NCBI GenBank assembly: GCA_000403315.2
Contig: KE159636.1
Location: 1,145,358 to 1,209,357 of the forward strand
Origin: Lachnospiraceae bacterium A2
GTDB taxonomy: Bacteria; Bacillota; Clostridia; Lachnospirales; Lachnospiraceae
Direction of reading: 5' to 3'
Length of the DNA stretch: 64,000 nucleotides
The notes under the pieces are model-generated. The model had not been told where the DNA came from. It did not search any database and was given only the letters and a program-made list of their open reading frames with translations. Positions 25,893 through 34,390 of this stretch are shown piece after piece; position 1 is the stretch's first letter; each line of letters begins with the position of its first letter. Both the position numbers and the translations under genes were made by a program.

Positions 25893-25936
25893 CGTGCTGC
25901 GTTTCACAATGGATGTGGATTGCAGCACGTTTTTTA
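25893..25936 (+). terminator. Terminator after the PRD regulator
   Basis: CGTGCTGC and GCAGCACG with a 21-base loop, followed by TTTTTT. Confidence 0.8.
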
Positions 25937-25962
25937 TCATAAAATTTTAAATCAATAGTTGA

Positions 25963-26016
25963 CATATATTTTCTCCTTTCAATACTGTATAATACAATAC
26001 TGTATAATACAGTATT
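25963..26016 (-). promoter_or_regulatory. Operator and start of a lost PadR-like regulator gene
   Basis: On the minus strand two copies of the AATACTGTATTATACAGTATT-type dyad overlap at 25981-26016, directly before GAAAGGAGAAAA and an ATG at 25965. The first codons read MSTIDLKFYDKK and then run into the PRD terminator; MSTIDL is a common start of PadR-family repressors, which bind just such sites. The gene body is gone. Confidence 0.5.
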
Positions 26017-26107
26017 GAAAAATAAATGTCAAGATTCGTTATCTACCATAAAAGGGATTTGCATTAAAATCTATATAAAACAAAGCAGAACCAACAACTG
26101 TGATTTC

Positions 26108-26308
26108 TCACAAATTCATCGGCTCTGCATCTAAAGTGTCTGGCTCTGTGATGGCTGTTATCTGCAAATTCTTTACTTTAATCAATGTTTCCTGCTTGCA
26201 CTTCGAGCAGTAGAGGGGATAGTTTTTTAAAACTGTATCTTCTCTAATTCTGTCACGGGTCTTATTTCCGCAAACAGGGCAGCGTATCCATTTCGTTTTT
26301 TTGTTCAT
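26108..26308 (-). CDS. Cysteine-rich KTR family protein
   Basis: 66 residues with two zinc-knuckle pairs, CPVCGNKTRDRIREDT and YCSKCKQETLI, matching the Cys-rich KTR family that travels with Tn916-like conjugative transposons. Probably a small zinc-binding cytoplasmic protein; function unknown. It is the last gene of the operon that starts with the TetR gene at 27926, separated from the FMN-binding gene by 3 bases. Confidence 0.85.
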   Translation of the reverse strand: MNKKTKWIRCPVCGNKTRDRIREDTVLKNYPLYCSKCKQETLIKVKNLQITAITEPDTLDAEPMNL

Positions 26309-26311
26309 ATC

Positions 26312-26716
26312 TTACAGTCCTCCTTTGAGCGCATTTTCAACAGCCTTTTTTATGACAGTACTTGAATTGGTTGCGCCAGAGACTGCATCAACATCTATTT
26401 TCTGTTCCTCAATTATTTTCTCTATAACTTTTTCTGCGGCTTTTCCACGTTCATGCCTATGCTCCAAAATATTAATACTTACAATTTCCCAATCTTCTAC
26501 AGTTACTTCCACTTTGGCATATATAAAATTCACATCATATTCTCCGATATAAGTTCCATCGGAAACATCAGCAATATCTATTTCATCAAATGTAGTTTCC
26601 CCTATGGCTCGTTTATAATCAGCAACGTTCTTTAAGTAAACCGCTCCGCAAATTAGACCAATAAGTGAAAAAAGTAAAATGATAACTGAAATTATTTTCT
26701 TTTTAGATATTCTCAT
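26312..26716 (-). CDS. Membrane-anchored FMN-binding protein
   Basis: 134 residues. After MRISKKK a membrane segment (about 8-27: IISVIILLFSLIGLICGAVY) is followed by an FMN-binding domain with the DAVSGATNSS motif, whose threonine is the covalent FMN site in NqrC/RnfG-type domains. It should face the outside and carry electrons. The start chosen is the ATG at 26716, which overlaps the end of the oxidoreductase gene; a longer form from 26725 is possible. Confidence 0.88.
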   Translation of the reverse strand: MRISKKKIISVIILLFSLIGLICGAVYLKNVADYKRAIGETTFDEIDIADVSDGTYIGEYDVNFIYAKVEVTVEDWEIVSINILEHRHERGKAAEKVIEKIIEEQKIDVDAVSGATNSSTVIKKAVENALKGGL

Positions 26717-27297
26717 TTCAAACACCTCTCAATCTTTCTGGCTATGTGCTTTGGAAGCTCCTTTTTAGAAGATGCACCTGCATAAACCACTTTGCCTATT
26801 GGTTTCATGCCTGCAGTCTTAAAAAATTCGTCCATATTCCGTATTGCCCCCCTGCTTTGTCCCAATATCCATGAAAATGGGAAAGGAGTATTGCAGGAAG
26901 TCAAAACCATATATTTTTTCCCTTTCAGACGTGGTTTGGGGAAAGTACTTGTTTCTTCCATAGCTGTTCCTAATAATCGGTCAAATAAGTTTTTAACAGG
27001 GGCAGGGACATTCGCCCAATAAACAGGAGCCGCAAGAAAGACTATTTGACATTCACGCAAAAGGCTGGCGATTTCCTGTATATCATCTTTTTGCGTACAG
27101 ACTTTCGTGTCTATACAGTTACGGCACCCTATGCAGAATGAGAGATTTTTTTCATACAGATTTATTTTAGTCACCATATAGCCTTTCTCCTCTGCTCTGC
27201 GGATTGCAATATCCATCATAGATGCCGTCTTTCCGTTTCTATGAGGGCTGCCTAAAATTGCAAGCACCAATTTCTTATTCGTGGTCATTTCACTCAC
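26713..27297 (-). CDS. Flavodoxin-fold NAD(P)H-dependent oxidoreductase
   Basis: 194 residues. LAILGSPHRNGKTASMMDIA is the FMN phosphate loop; CIGCRNCIDTKVC is the cysteine cluster of the iron-sulfur flavoprotein-like group; VFLAAPVYWANVPAPVKNLF is the next flavin loop. It probably reduces quinones or other oxidants and may pass electrons to the FMN-binding protein downstream. It overlaps the TetR gene by four bases. A fragment of a close paralogue lies at 3822. Confidence 0.9.
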   Translation of the reverse strand: MSEMTTNKKLVLAILGSPHRNGKTASMMDIAIRRAEEKGYMVTKINLYEKNLSFCIGCRNCIDTKVCTQKDDIQEIASLLRECQIVFLAAPVYWANVPAPVKNLFDRLLGTAMEETSTFPKPRLKGKKYMVLTSCNTPFPFSWILGQSRGAIRNMDEFFKTAGMKPIGKVVYAGASSKKELPKHIARKIERCLK

Positions 27298-27926
27298 TCC
27301 TTTTCAATCGAATGGTACAACATATCAAAACCATACTCTAAAAACTGAATTTTAGATAAGTTTATTGTTTTTTCAATGTATTCTTCTTTATTTGCCGCCA
27401 ACTGGATAAGTCCTGACAACATACCCCAAAACTGAAAGATAGCAGGCATAATTTTTATGTCATCACGCAAATCGCCTTTTTTCATGCCGCTTACTAAAAA
27501 ATCCTTTATTTTTTCATTTATTTCCTCTCCGACTTGATAGGTTTCTTTCTCTTCGGGCAAATAATCTTGGCTTTCAAAATCAATGTTAATTTTATCTAAC
27601 ACCATTCTAAAATAAAAAGGAAATTCTTCTTGGTATAGGACTAACCCCCGGCAAATCATATCATACCTTGCTTTTGTTTCCTCCTGCTGCTCCAATGCAG
27701 AAGTTATATAACTGTAAAGCCTTTTCATGCTGCCTAACACTAAAAAACCGATAATTTCCTCTTTGTTCTCAAAGTACACATATAATGTTGCTTTGCTATA
27801 TCCCGCTGCTTTTGCTATATCATTCATGGAAGTTGCCGTAATCCCTTTTTCCATAAACAATGCCGAAGCGGCAGCGGCAATATTTTCTCTATGTACGCTT
27901 TTTGGTTCTTTTTTTCTGCGTGCCAT
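27294..27926 (-). CDS. TetR-family repressor
   Basis: 210 residues. HTH in ITATSMNDIAKAAGYSKATL followed by YVYFENKEEI, the usual TetR signature; the C-terminal part is a helical ligand domain. The start is the ATG at 27926 (MARRKKEP) with AAAGGAGA upstream, not the ATG at 27944. A perfect dyad lies just upstream, so it most likely represses its own operon (oxidoreductase, FMN-binding protein, KTR protein) until an unknown ligand binds. Confidence 0.93.
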   Translation of the reverse strand: MARRKKEPKSVHRENIAAAASALFMEKGITATSMNDIAKAAGYSKATLYVYFENKEEIIGFLVLGSMKRLYSYITSALEQQEETKARYDMICRGLVLYQEEFPFYFRMVLDKINIDFESQDYLPEEKETYQVGEEINEKIKDFLVSGMKKGDLRDDIKIMPAIFQFWGMLSGLIQLAANKEEYIEKTINLSKIQFLEYGFDMLYHSIEKE

Positions 27927-27944
27927 CTGTATATCTCCTTTCAA

Positions 27945-27967
27945 TAATTAAACCATCGGTTTAATTA
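27945..27967. promoter_or_regulatory. TetR-type operator
   Basis: TAATTAAACC, ATC, GGTTTAATTA is a perfect 10-3-10 dyad starting 18 bases upstream of the TetR start codon. Confidence 0.8.
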
Positions 27968-28025
27968 TATCCCGCTGTCATGATTATGTCAATCTGTTTC
28001 GCCTTATATTCATAAATAGTTTTCA

Positions 28026-28189
28026 GTTATTACTCCGGCGGTTAAATGTCGACGTTTTTACTTACCTAAATTTCCATCTGCTATGTTGTCATCCGTTGGC
28101 GTAGCCTCGCTACGCCGCCTTCTTCCGTCTTGCGGATGAAAATTTATTCTGCGTAAAATTCGTCGACATTTAACCGCCGGAGTAATAAC
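28026..28189. mobile_element. 164-bp foldback (MITE-like) element
   Basis: Perfect 29-bp terminal inverted repeats (outer sequence GTTATTACTCCGGCGGTTAA) enclose about 106 bases that are themselves partly palindromic (GGCGTAGC, CTC, GCTACGCC and CATCCG...CGGATG). It encodes nothing. It sits between the TetR operon and a broken histidine kinase/permease fusion. No clear target duplication was seen. Confidence 0.75.
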
Positions 28190-28196
28190 AAAACAA

Positions 28197-29035
28197 ATGC
28201 AGGGATTAACGCATGGGATTTCCTGCGAAGTCCATACACACGATGAAATTGAAACTTTAGCAGACAATGTAAACGCACTTTATAATAATCTGCTAAAAAC
28301 AATCCATAACTTAGAGCAGGAAATTTATAAGGCAGAAGAAACGGAGGGAAGGCATATTACGGCAGAGGATACGGATGCGGCTGTTATTAGTGCTAAACTG
28401 GCAGAAGAAAATAATTTAGGGATTGGCAGTGCGTTGATATTGAAATCTGCTTCTGATGGCAGCGGGGAACAGGCAAAAGTTTTCGTTGCAGGAATCTATG
28501 CCAGTGACAGCAAAATGGAGTATGACGATGACACCATTTTTACGACGCATGATATTTTCTGGAAGCTGTCTAACCAGAAAGCATCTGCGTATTCTGGAAA
28601 CGTGACTTTTTTGTGACCGACCCAGAGGAATTGACGCACATTGCCAAGCAGGTAAAACAGATTGTATCTATTCCGTAGGAGGACTATTTTATCCGAATCA
28701 ACGAATCGGAATACCAGTCAGTTGCATACCAAATCCCAACATTGGAGCAGCTTACGGGAATCATGCTTTTGGCGGTTATGCTTATCGGCATTATTGTAAT
28801 TTTCCTTGTGCTTACCATGCGGATAAGGAACAGAATACATGAAGCGGGGATATTGCTTTCCATAGGCACATCTGTTTCACAGATTACAATGCAGTTCATT
28901 TATGAAATCTTAATGGTGGCTGTATTGGTGTTTCTAATTCTGATAGAAACATTTGTTATCATATTCACGGTAATTCTGGCATCCCTGCCAGTTGCCTGTA
29001 TGAAGCCAAAAGATATTTTGTCAAAAATGAGCTGA
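28197..29035 (+). pseudogene. HAMP fragment of a histidine kinase fused to a broken FtsX-type permease
   Basis: The first ~45 codons (VHTHDEIETLADNVNALYNN, LLKTIHNLEQEI) are the HAMP linker of a sensor kinase. At about 28345 the homology switches to a MacB-type permease (GRHITAEDTDAAVISAKLAE and onward). A frameshift near 28613 and a TAG at 28677 break it; the C-terminal membrane segments (LTGIMLLAVMLIGIIVIFLV to KPKDILSKMS) follow at 28742-29035. It is the first permease of a decayed copy of the 10-13.5 kb transporter. Confidence 0.75.
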
Positions 29036-29051
29036 CAGGAGGATAAAAATT

Positions 29052-29860
29052 ATGAGTACATGGAAAAGAGCATTTTTATATACGGTACGGAAAAAGTAAA
29101 AACGGTTATTTTATTTCTTTTGCTGCTGGCAATGTCCACATTTACCTTAACTGGACTGTCTATCTATAAGGCGGCGGACAATTCCGCTTCTAGCCTGCGG
29201 CAATCCATAGGCGGGAGCATCCGCCTTGAATTCATACAATGGCTTGGGAGATGGCAGTGTTTTTGCAAAGGATTTTGCGTTTCTATCGGGCTTCAGCTTT
29301 GGGGAGGGAAGCGATTACAGCAGGCTTCCATCCGTAACAAATTCAGAGTATTTTAACTTTTTTACCCGCAAGGCATTCTAAAACTCGGCGATACCATTAC
29401 CGTACAGTGCTGTTATGACAGTGGGGATTATCCCGATGTAATGCTGACAATCATCGGCATTTATGAGTATATGGGGGACTCTGAATCTTTTCATACGACC
29501 TCAACGGACAAGCGTAACCGTCTGGTTATCGACCATAATTTTGAATTGTCTTATTTTACAAGCAATCTGGTTTCGCAGGGAATCAGCGATTTGATTTTCC
29601 ATCGGGTAGCCGAATCGCAGGAGGCACCAGAAATAGAAGTTCCAGACGATGGTTCAGAGTATCTTGGCATAACAGGGCAATATATCCCCTATGATACTTC
29701 TGAACTGGAAACGGTGGAGAGTGTTCGGGTAAATGTCAGACCAAGTGATTTGCTCTACATCTACATCTTTGGGGCATTGCTTATTGCTGTTTCCGTTTCA
29801 GTTGCATCTATCACGGTCATACAGATGAAACCAAGAAAGATTTTATCACAAATGGATTAG
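29052..29860 (+). pseudogene. Second broken FtsX-type permease
   Basis: Begins MSTWKRAFLYTVRKK at 29052 with GGAGGATAAAA upstream; a frameshift at the AAAAAG run leads to KTVILFLLLLAMSTFTLTGL, then deletions and another shift before ILKLGDTITVQC-like sequence near 29380 and the C-terminal part 29441-29860 ending KPRKILSQMD. Most of the extracellular domain is missing. It pairs with the permease remnant upstream. Confidence 0.7.
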
Positions 29861-29872
29861 GAGGATTTTACA

Positions 29873-30409
29873 ATGAGCGTTTTGGAAATGAACAACATCC
29901 GCTATTCTTATGACAATAAGCGGAATGTATTAAACGGTATCAATATGGCATTGGAGGAGGGGAAAATGTACGCTATCCTCGGACAGTCAGGATGTGGCAA
30001 AACGAAGCTTCTGTCACTGTTGGGAGGTCTGGACAGCCCCGCAGACGGGCAGGTTCTATACGATGGACAAGACATTGAAAGGTTAGGGCTTGCCAATCAC
30101 AGTAAAAATAATGTGGCATTTATCTTCCAGAGCTACAATCTGATTGATTATCTAAAGCCAAGAGAAAATGTCGCTTTGACAGCAAAGCTCCCACCGCAGC
30201 CAATTTTAGGACGTGTCGGGCTGACAGAGGAAGAATGTAAACAAAATGTCTTGAAATTCTCAGGCGGTCAGCAGCAGCGTGTGGCGATTGCCCGTGCATT
30301 GGCTTCCGATACAAAAGTGATACTTGCGGACGAGCCGACTGGAAATTTAGATGAAGATACGGCGGCAGAAATTATCTCCATCTTGAAAGAGTGCGCCCAT
30401 GAAATTTGA
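29873..30409 (+). pseudogene. ABC ATPase truncated after Walker B
   Basis: 178 residues: Walker A GQSGCGKTKL (Lys-Thr followed by Lys where Thr/Ser is usual), signature FSGGQQQRVAIARALA, Walker B VILADEPTGNLD. The frame ends in CAHEI, so the switch-histidine part (VTHS) and the last ~40 residues are lost. The ATG with AGGAGGATTTT looks functional, but the transporter partners are broken. It is a paralogue of the ATPase at 12917. Confidence 0.8.
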
Positions 30410-30515
30410 TAGTGAGTAGAAATTGAAACATAAAGAATTGTAATTTCTAAAATCAAATTGTTGTAATCTCAAGTTATATGAGATGAAAAGTCTGAAAATT
30501 TCATAAAAATAGGAT

Positions 30516-30545
30516 TTGACAAACTGCTGGTTTTCATGATAAAAT
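30516..30545 (+). promoter_or_regulatory. Strong promoter of the ABC-F leader
   Basis: TTGACA at 30516-30521, an 18-base spacer and TAAAAT at 30540-30545. It precedes a small leader frame and the long leader of the ABC-F gene. Confidence 0.8.
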
Positions 30546-30576
30546 TATTTGCACTAATTTAAAGGAGAACAGTTTC

Positions 30577-30675
30577 ATGAGCTTTTACATCACAAACGAA
30601 CTTCCGCCTAAAAAGAAAATCAGCTCTGTACAATCAAATCCGATGAAACATTGTACAGAGTATAGCGTAATATAA
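30577..30675 (+). CDS. Candidate leader peptide of the ABC-F gene
   Basis: 32 codons starting MSFYITNELPPKKKISSVQS, with AAAGGAGAAC just upstream of the ATG. It contains Pro-Pro followed by three Lys, the kind of sequence on which drug-bound ribosomes stall. Within the leader, TCTGTACAAT and ATTGTACAGA (about 30625-30662) form an inverted repeat inside the coding region. It lies 660 bases upstream of the ABC-F start with several terminator-like hairpins between. Confidence 0.6.
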   Translation: MSFYITNELPPKKKISSVQSNPMKHCTEYSVI

Positions 30676-31334
30676 CACGTTAGGATTTCATCGGGAAATA
30701 CGGCAGTACATGAGAGGGATTTTAGGTCTTTTTCATATATTGTTTCTTTTCCCGTACAAATTTGTGTGCAGCAGGCTATGGACAGTGTTTTGTCCGTAGC
30801 CTTTTGTTGTATATGGACTGTTTCCTAAAAGCGGTTTGTGATGGAACGGATATAGCAGAAGGCATGATACCAAGAGTATCTGACTTCTGCTATTTTTTGT
30901 CTTATAGGAAAGACCGTGTTACTGTGAAGTACTAAAGTGTATGGATTTCCTATAAGAGAAAAACAATTATGCGCAGCTCGCGGAGAGGAAATTTATTGCT
31001 GCGCAATCCGCTCGCGCGCGGAGAATGCGCTGTGCGCATTCTTTTTTATTCTATAGGAAAGACCTTGTCACGCTAACGCGTGAAAGTATCTTTCCTATAG
31101 AATAAAAAAGCTCTTATCGCACTGCGGCGGGTATGAAATTTGTCGCAAAGCGACCCGCCGCAGGCGGAGAATCCTGCTTTGCAGGATTCTTTCTTGTGCG
31201 TAAGGCATAAGCTAAGCTGGAATGCTTGCATTCCAATTTGGCGCTGTCCGCGAACCGTGGGTAACTTGCATAAGCATGTTTCCCACGGTTGCCCATTTTG
31301 GAAAATCAGACAGGAAAAAGAGAGGACAATGATT
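30676..31334 (+). promoter_or_regulatory. Long hairpin-rich leader (attenuator) of the ABC-F gene
   Basis: Hairpins in order: GGCTATGGACA/TGTCCGTAGCC (30774-30801) followed by TTTTGTT; ATAGCAGAAG/CTTCTGCTAT (30852-30893) followed by TTTTTT; CTTATAGGAAA/TTTCCTATAAG (30901-30956); a perfect 21-bp pair beginning TTTTTTATTCTATAGG at 31042-31062 and 31089-31109; then AGAATCCTG/CAGGATTCT and CCGTGGG/CCCACGG. At least the first two look like intrinsic terminators upstream of the gene, the arrangement of transcription attenuation. No protein-coding gene is seen here. Confidence 0.7.
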
Positions 31335-32870
31335 ATGAGTTTATTAGAAGTTACGGGATTAACACATTCTTTTGGAGAAAATTATCTGTTTAAAAATGCG
31401 GATTTTACGTTGAACAAAGGGGAGCATATCGGGATTGTCGGTCAGAACGGGGCAGGAAAAAGCACGTTCATAAAGATTTGCACGGAGCAGCTTATCCCAG
31501 ACTCTGGCAGGATAGTATGGCAGCCGAACACAAAAATAGGGTATCTCGACCAATACGCCCAAATTGAAAAAAGCGTGGCAATGAGGGAGTTCCTGCAATC
31601 CGCATTTTCTGGGCTGTATGAGATAGAAAACAGAATGAATGAGCTGTACTGCCAGTCTGCGGACGGGGATATGGCGAAACTAAACATGGCGGCAAGGTAT
31701 CAGGAAGAATTAGAACGCAAAGAGTTTTATTTGATTGACACAAAGATAGAACAGGTGGCAACAGGTCTGGGCTTAACGGCAATCGGGTTAGACAGACCGA
31801 TTGAGCAGATGAGCGGCGGGCAGAGGGCAAAGGTCATACTGGCGAAATTACTGCTTGAAAAGCCAGATATTTTGCTTTTGGACGAGCCGACAAACTTTTT
31901 GGATAAAGAACACGTTACATGGCTCGCCGAATATCTTTCCAGCCTGCCAAACGCTTTTCTGGCAGTATCGCATGACTATGACTTTTTAGAGAAAATATCC
32001 ACAAGGATATGCGACATTGACAACGAGAAGATTACAAAATATTTTGGCACTTATTCAGAGTTCACGAGAAAAAAGGCACTGCTCCGTGAGGATTATATCA
32101 GACAGTATGCCGCACAGCAGAAAACCATCAAAAAGACGGAAGAATTTATCCGCAGGAATATTGCAGGGAGAAAGTCCAAAATGGCTCGCGGCAGGCAGAA
32201 ACAGCTTGACCGAATGGATAAGATGGAAGCTCTGGAACAGAAAGAAATCAAGCCGCATTTTCGGTTTACGGCTCTCCCGCTGACTACGACAGAGCATCTA
32301 AAAGTAAAACATCTGGATGTTGGCTACCACTATCCTGTTTTGTCAGACATCAGCTTTTCCATAAAAGGGGGAGAAAAAATTGTTATGACGGGGTTTAACG
32401 GCATCGGCAAATCCACCCTGCTAAAAACGCTTATCAGCCAAATACTCTCATTAAGCGGGAGTTTCCGTTTTTCAGAGCAGGTAAAGATTGGGTATTTTGA
32501 GCAGGAGCTGGCATGGGCGGATATAGAAAAAACGCCCATTCAGATTGTTTCCGATGCTTACCCATCGCTTACGATAAAAGACGTGAGAAAGCGTCTTGCA
32601 GGCTGCGGCATCTCAAGCAAACACGCCATGCAGGAAATCGGGACTTTGAGCGGAGGGGAACAGGCAAAGGTTAAAATGTGCCTGCTTATGATGAAGCCGT
32701 GCAATTTCCTTATCATGGACGAGCCGACAAACCACCTTGATGCACTGGCAAAAGAATCATTGAAAACCGCACTGGAAGAATTTGAGGGGACAGTGCTATT
32801 AGTATCGCATGAGGAAGCGTTTTACCGAGAATGGACGCAGAAAGTGATAGACATAGAAAAGAAAATATAG
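31335..32870 (+). CDS. ABC-F ribosome-protection-type ATPase
   Basis: 511 residues with two ABC domains and no membrane segments. First domain: GQNGAGKSTFIK, MSGGQRAKVILAK, DILLLDEPTNFLD; an inter-domain linker rich in basic residues (AGRKSKMARGRQKQLDRMDK); second domain: GFNGIGKSTLLK, LSGGEQAKVKMC, LIMDEPTNHLD. Antibiotic-resistance ABC-F proteins expel drugs such as lincosamides, streptogramins A and pleuromutilins from the ribosome; the attenuator-like leader argues for that role over a housekeeping ABC-F, but the drug spectrum cannot be read from sequence. Start ATG at 31335 after AGAGGA. Confidence 0.9.
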   Translation: MSLLEVTGLTHSFGENYLFKNADFTLNKGEHIGIVGQNGAGKSTFIKICTEQLIPDSGRIVWQPNTKIGYLDQYAQIEKSVAMREFLQSAFSGLYEIENRMNELYCQSADGDMAKLNMAARYQEELERKEFYLIDTKIEQVATGLGLTAIGLDRPIEQMSGGQRAKVILAKLLLEKPDILLLDEPTNFLDKEHVTWLAEYLSSLPNAFLAVSHDYDFLEKISTRICDIDNEKITKYFGTYSEFTRKKALLREDYIRQYAAQQKTIKKTEEFIRRNIAGRKSKMARGRQKQLDRMDKMEALEQKEIKPHFRFTALPLTTTEHLKVKHLDVGYHYPVLSDISFSIKGGEKIVMTGFNGIGKSTLLKTLISQILSLSGSFRFSEQVKIGYFEQELAWADIEKTPIQIVSDAYPSLTIKDVRKRLAGCGISSKHAMQEIGTLSGGEQAKVKMCLLMMKPCNFLIMDEPTNHLDALAKESLKTALEEFEGTVLLVSHEEAFYREWTQKVIDIEKKI

Positions 32871-32963
32871 GTGAAAGGCACATCTTTAAATAGTGCCAGA
32901 GGCAAGGGGAAGCCCGCCAATCTGGATTTTTAAAAAAATTCAGATTGATTGGAGGAAATTACA

Positions 32964-33359
32964 ATGCTTGAAAAGCATCCAAACCGAAAAAAGGACAACT
33001 ATAATCGACGATAACCGAGGGGCATTATTGACAGATTTGAGCTTGAGGACATATCCCAACTGAACAGGGTGAGCAGGCGCATTGAACACTCCGAGCTGAC
33101 CGATGAAACGCTGAATGACAGAGCTTTTTATAAGGCGGAACAGATTAAGGATATTGTTTCGGAAAGCATCGAATATGAGCAGTTGCATAGGGCGGTTTCT
33201 AAACTTCCCGAAGTGGAGCGTCGCAGGCTGAAGCTGTATTTCTTCGGGGAGCTGACTTATGAACAGATTGCAAAGCTGGAGGGCTGTACGAAAAGGGCGG
33301 TTAAATTCAGCGTGGATATTGCGATTGAAAAGCTGAAAAAGAATTTTAAGATTTTTTGA
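32964..33359 (+). pseudogene. Sigma-70-like regulator of a conjugative element, with an in-frame stop
   Basis: From the ATG at 32964 (GGAGGAAAT upstream) one frame runs to 33359 but has a TAA at 33012. After it: IDRFELEDISQLNRVSRRIE, then a region-4 helix-turn-helix (VERRRLKLYFFGELTYEQIA, LEGCTKRAVKFSVDIAIEKL). A shorter product could start at the GTG at 33069. Such small sigma-like proteins sit just upstream of excisionase/integrase genes in Tn916-like elements, as here. Confidence 0.7.
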
Positions 33360-33367
33360 ATTTTACA

Positions 33368-33556
33368 TTACACGCAGCCTTTGGTGAGTGAGCGAAAACG
33401 GGACGGCTCTTTGACAACGGAATAGCCATTCACCAAATACATTCTTTTTGTGGCTGTAATAAGCATAAGCGTGTGCAGCGGTGCGCCATGACCCGCCGAA
33501 AGACGGCAAGCGGAAAACACCGACTGAAAATATCGGGCAGCTCCCGATTTCGCCAT
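33368..33556 (-). CDS. Small uncertain protein on the minus strand
   Basis: MAKSGAARYFQSVFSACRLS, then HGAPLHTLMLITATKRMYLV. I recall similar short frames near Tn916-like recombination genes, but no function. It may be a fragment. No convincing ribosome binding site. Confidence 0.3.
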   Translation of the reverse strand: MAKSGAARYFQSVFSACRLSAGHGAPLHTLMLITATKRMYLVNGYSVVKEPSRFRSLTKGCV

Positions 33557-33594
33557 GACCCACAAAGAGGACAATGATACTCCCGTCCAGCCAC

Positions 33595-33840
33595 AGTCCG
33601 ACAGTTATTATTGCCGCTATCACGGGCAAGACACATACAAAGGCAAAATTGCCGATACATACCGAAGTAAAGAATTTTGAGGGACTTGACAGAGATTCCA
33701 TAGTTTTGCCTGAGCAAATCCGTACAGTAGATAAGAAAAGATTAAAACAGTATATGGGCATCATGCCTGCTGAAGCGATGGCAAGAGTTGATAAGGCTCT
33801 TGCCATTAGTATTGGGATTCCCCAGAGGAATCCGTCATAA
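33595..33840 (+). pseudogene. MazF/PemK-type toxin, C-terminal two thirds
   Basis: SPTVIIAAITGKTHTKAKLP, then LDRDSIVLPEQIRTVDKKRL is the characteristic core of MazF-type endoribonuclease toxins. The N-terminal strand and loop (with the GSEQGG..RPV segment and the catalytic arginine) are missing: the sequence before 33595 is unrelated. No antitoxin gene is adjacent. So it is an orphan remnant. Confidence 0.75.
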
Positions 33841-33862
33841 TAATTATTGAAAGGAAATGCGT

Positions 33863-34069
33863 ATGGCGGAACAAACACAGGTTGAAATAAAAGATAAATT
33901 CTGTCTTACCATTGATGAAGCATCCGCTTACTTCAATATTGGAGAAAAGAAGTTGAGCAGAATTGTTACAGATAATATTGATACAGGATTTATCATTCAG
34001 AATGGAGTGAAATTTTTAATCAAGAGGAAACAGTTTGAAACATTTTTAGAGAATTTAACAGCTATTTGA
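33863..34069 (+). CDS. Tn916-type excisionase
   Basis: 68 residues: MAEQTQVEIKDKFCLTIDEA, SAYFNIGEKKLSRIVTD, then VKFLIKRKQFETFLENLTAI, the winged-helix plan of the Tn916 Xis family. It should bind DNA near the integrase and steer excision. GAAAGGA lies before the ATG at 33863. The integrase gene downstream is broken, so it has no partner in cis. Confidence 0.88.
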   Translation: MAEQTQVEIKDKFCLTIDEASAYFNIGEKKLSRIVTDNIDTGFIIQNGVKFLIKRKQFETFLENLTAI

Positions 34070-34235
34070 ATGAGGTTGAATAAGAACAGATATGCAGGCA
34101 GCTTTTGTAGATAGGTATTTGTGATGTCCTATGCTAAATGCTGCTTTCATTTTTTAAGATGGAAAAAGGGCTTCGTCTATGATATACTACAATATATCGT
34201 GACGGGGCTCTTTTTGTACGAAAGGAGCATTTGAC
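34070..34235 (+). promoter_or_regulatory. Spacer between excisionase and integrase
   Basis: No gene. A TATACT-type -10 sequence near 34182 and AAAGGAG at 34221-34227 precede the integrase start at 34236. Confidence 0.4.
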
Positions 34236-34390
34236 ATGAGCGGAAAAAGACGTGACAGTAAAAACCGTATTCTCCGCAACGGAGAGAGCCAACGTCAAGA
34301 CGGACGGTATGCGTTCAAATACATTGTTGCCACAGGCAAGCAGCAATTTGTTTACAGTTGGAAACTGGAAAAGACGGACAAGACGCCACA

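Noticed and set aside
31335..32870. Naming the ABC-F gene as a known resistance gene (vga, lsa, optrA, cplR)
   Set aside because: No alignment could be run; motifs show only the ABC-F class.
33363..33878. 171-codon minus-strand frame with hydrophobic segments
   Set aside because: It runs antisense to the MazF remnant and combines unrelated pieces; only the short part at 33368-33556 is listed, at low confidence.
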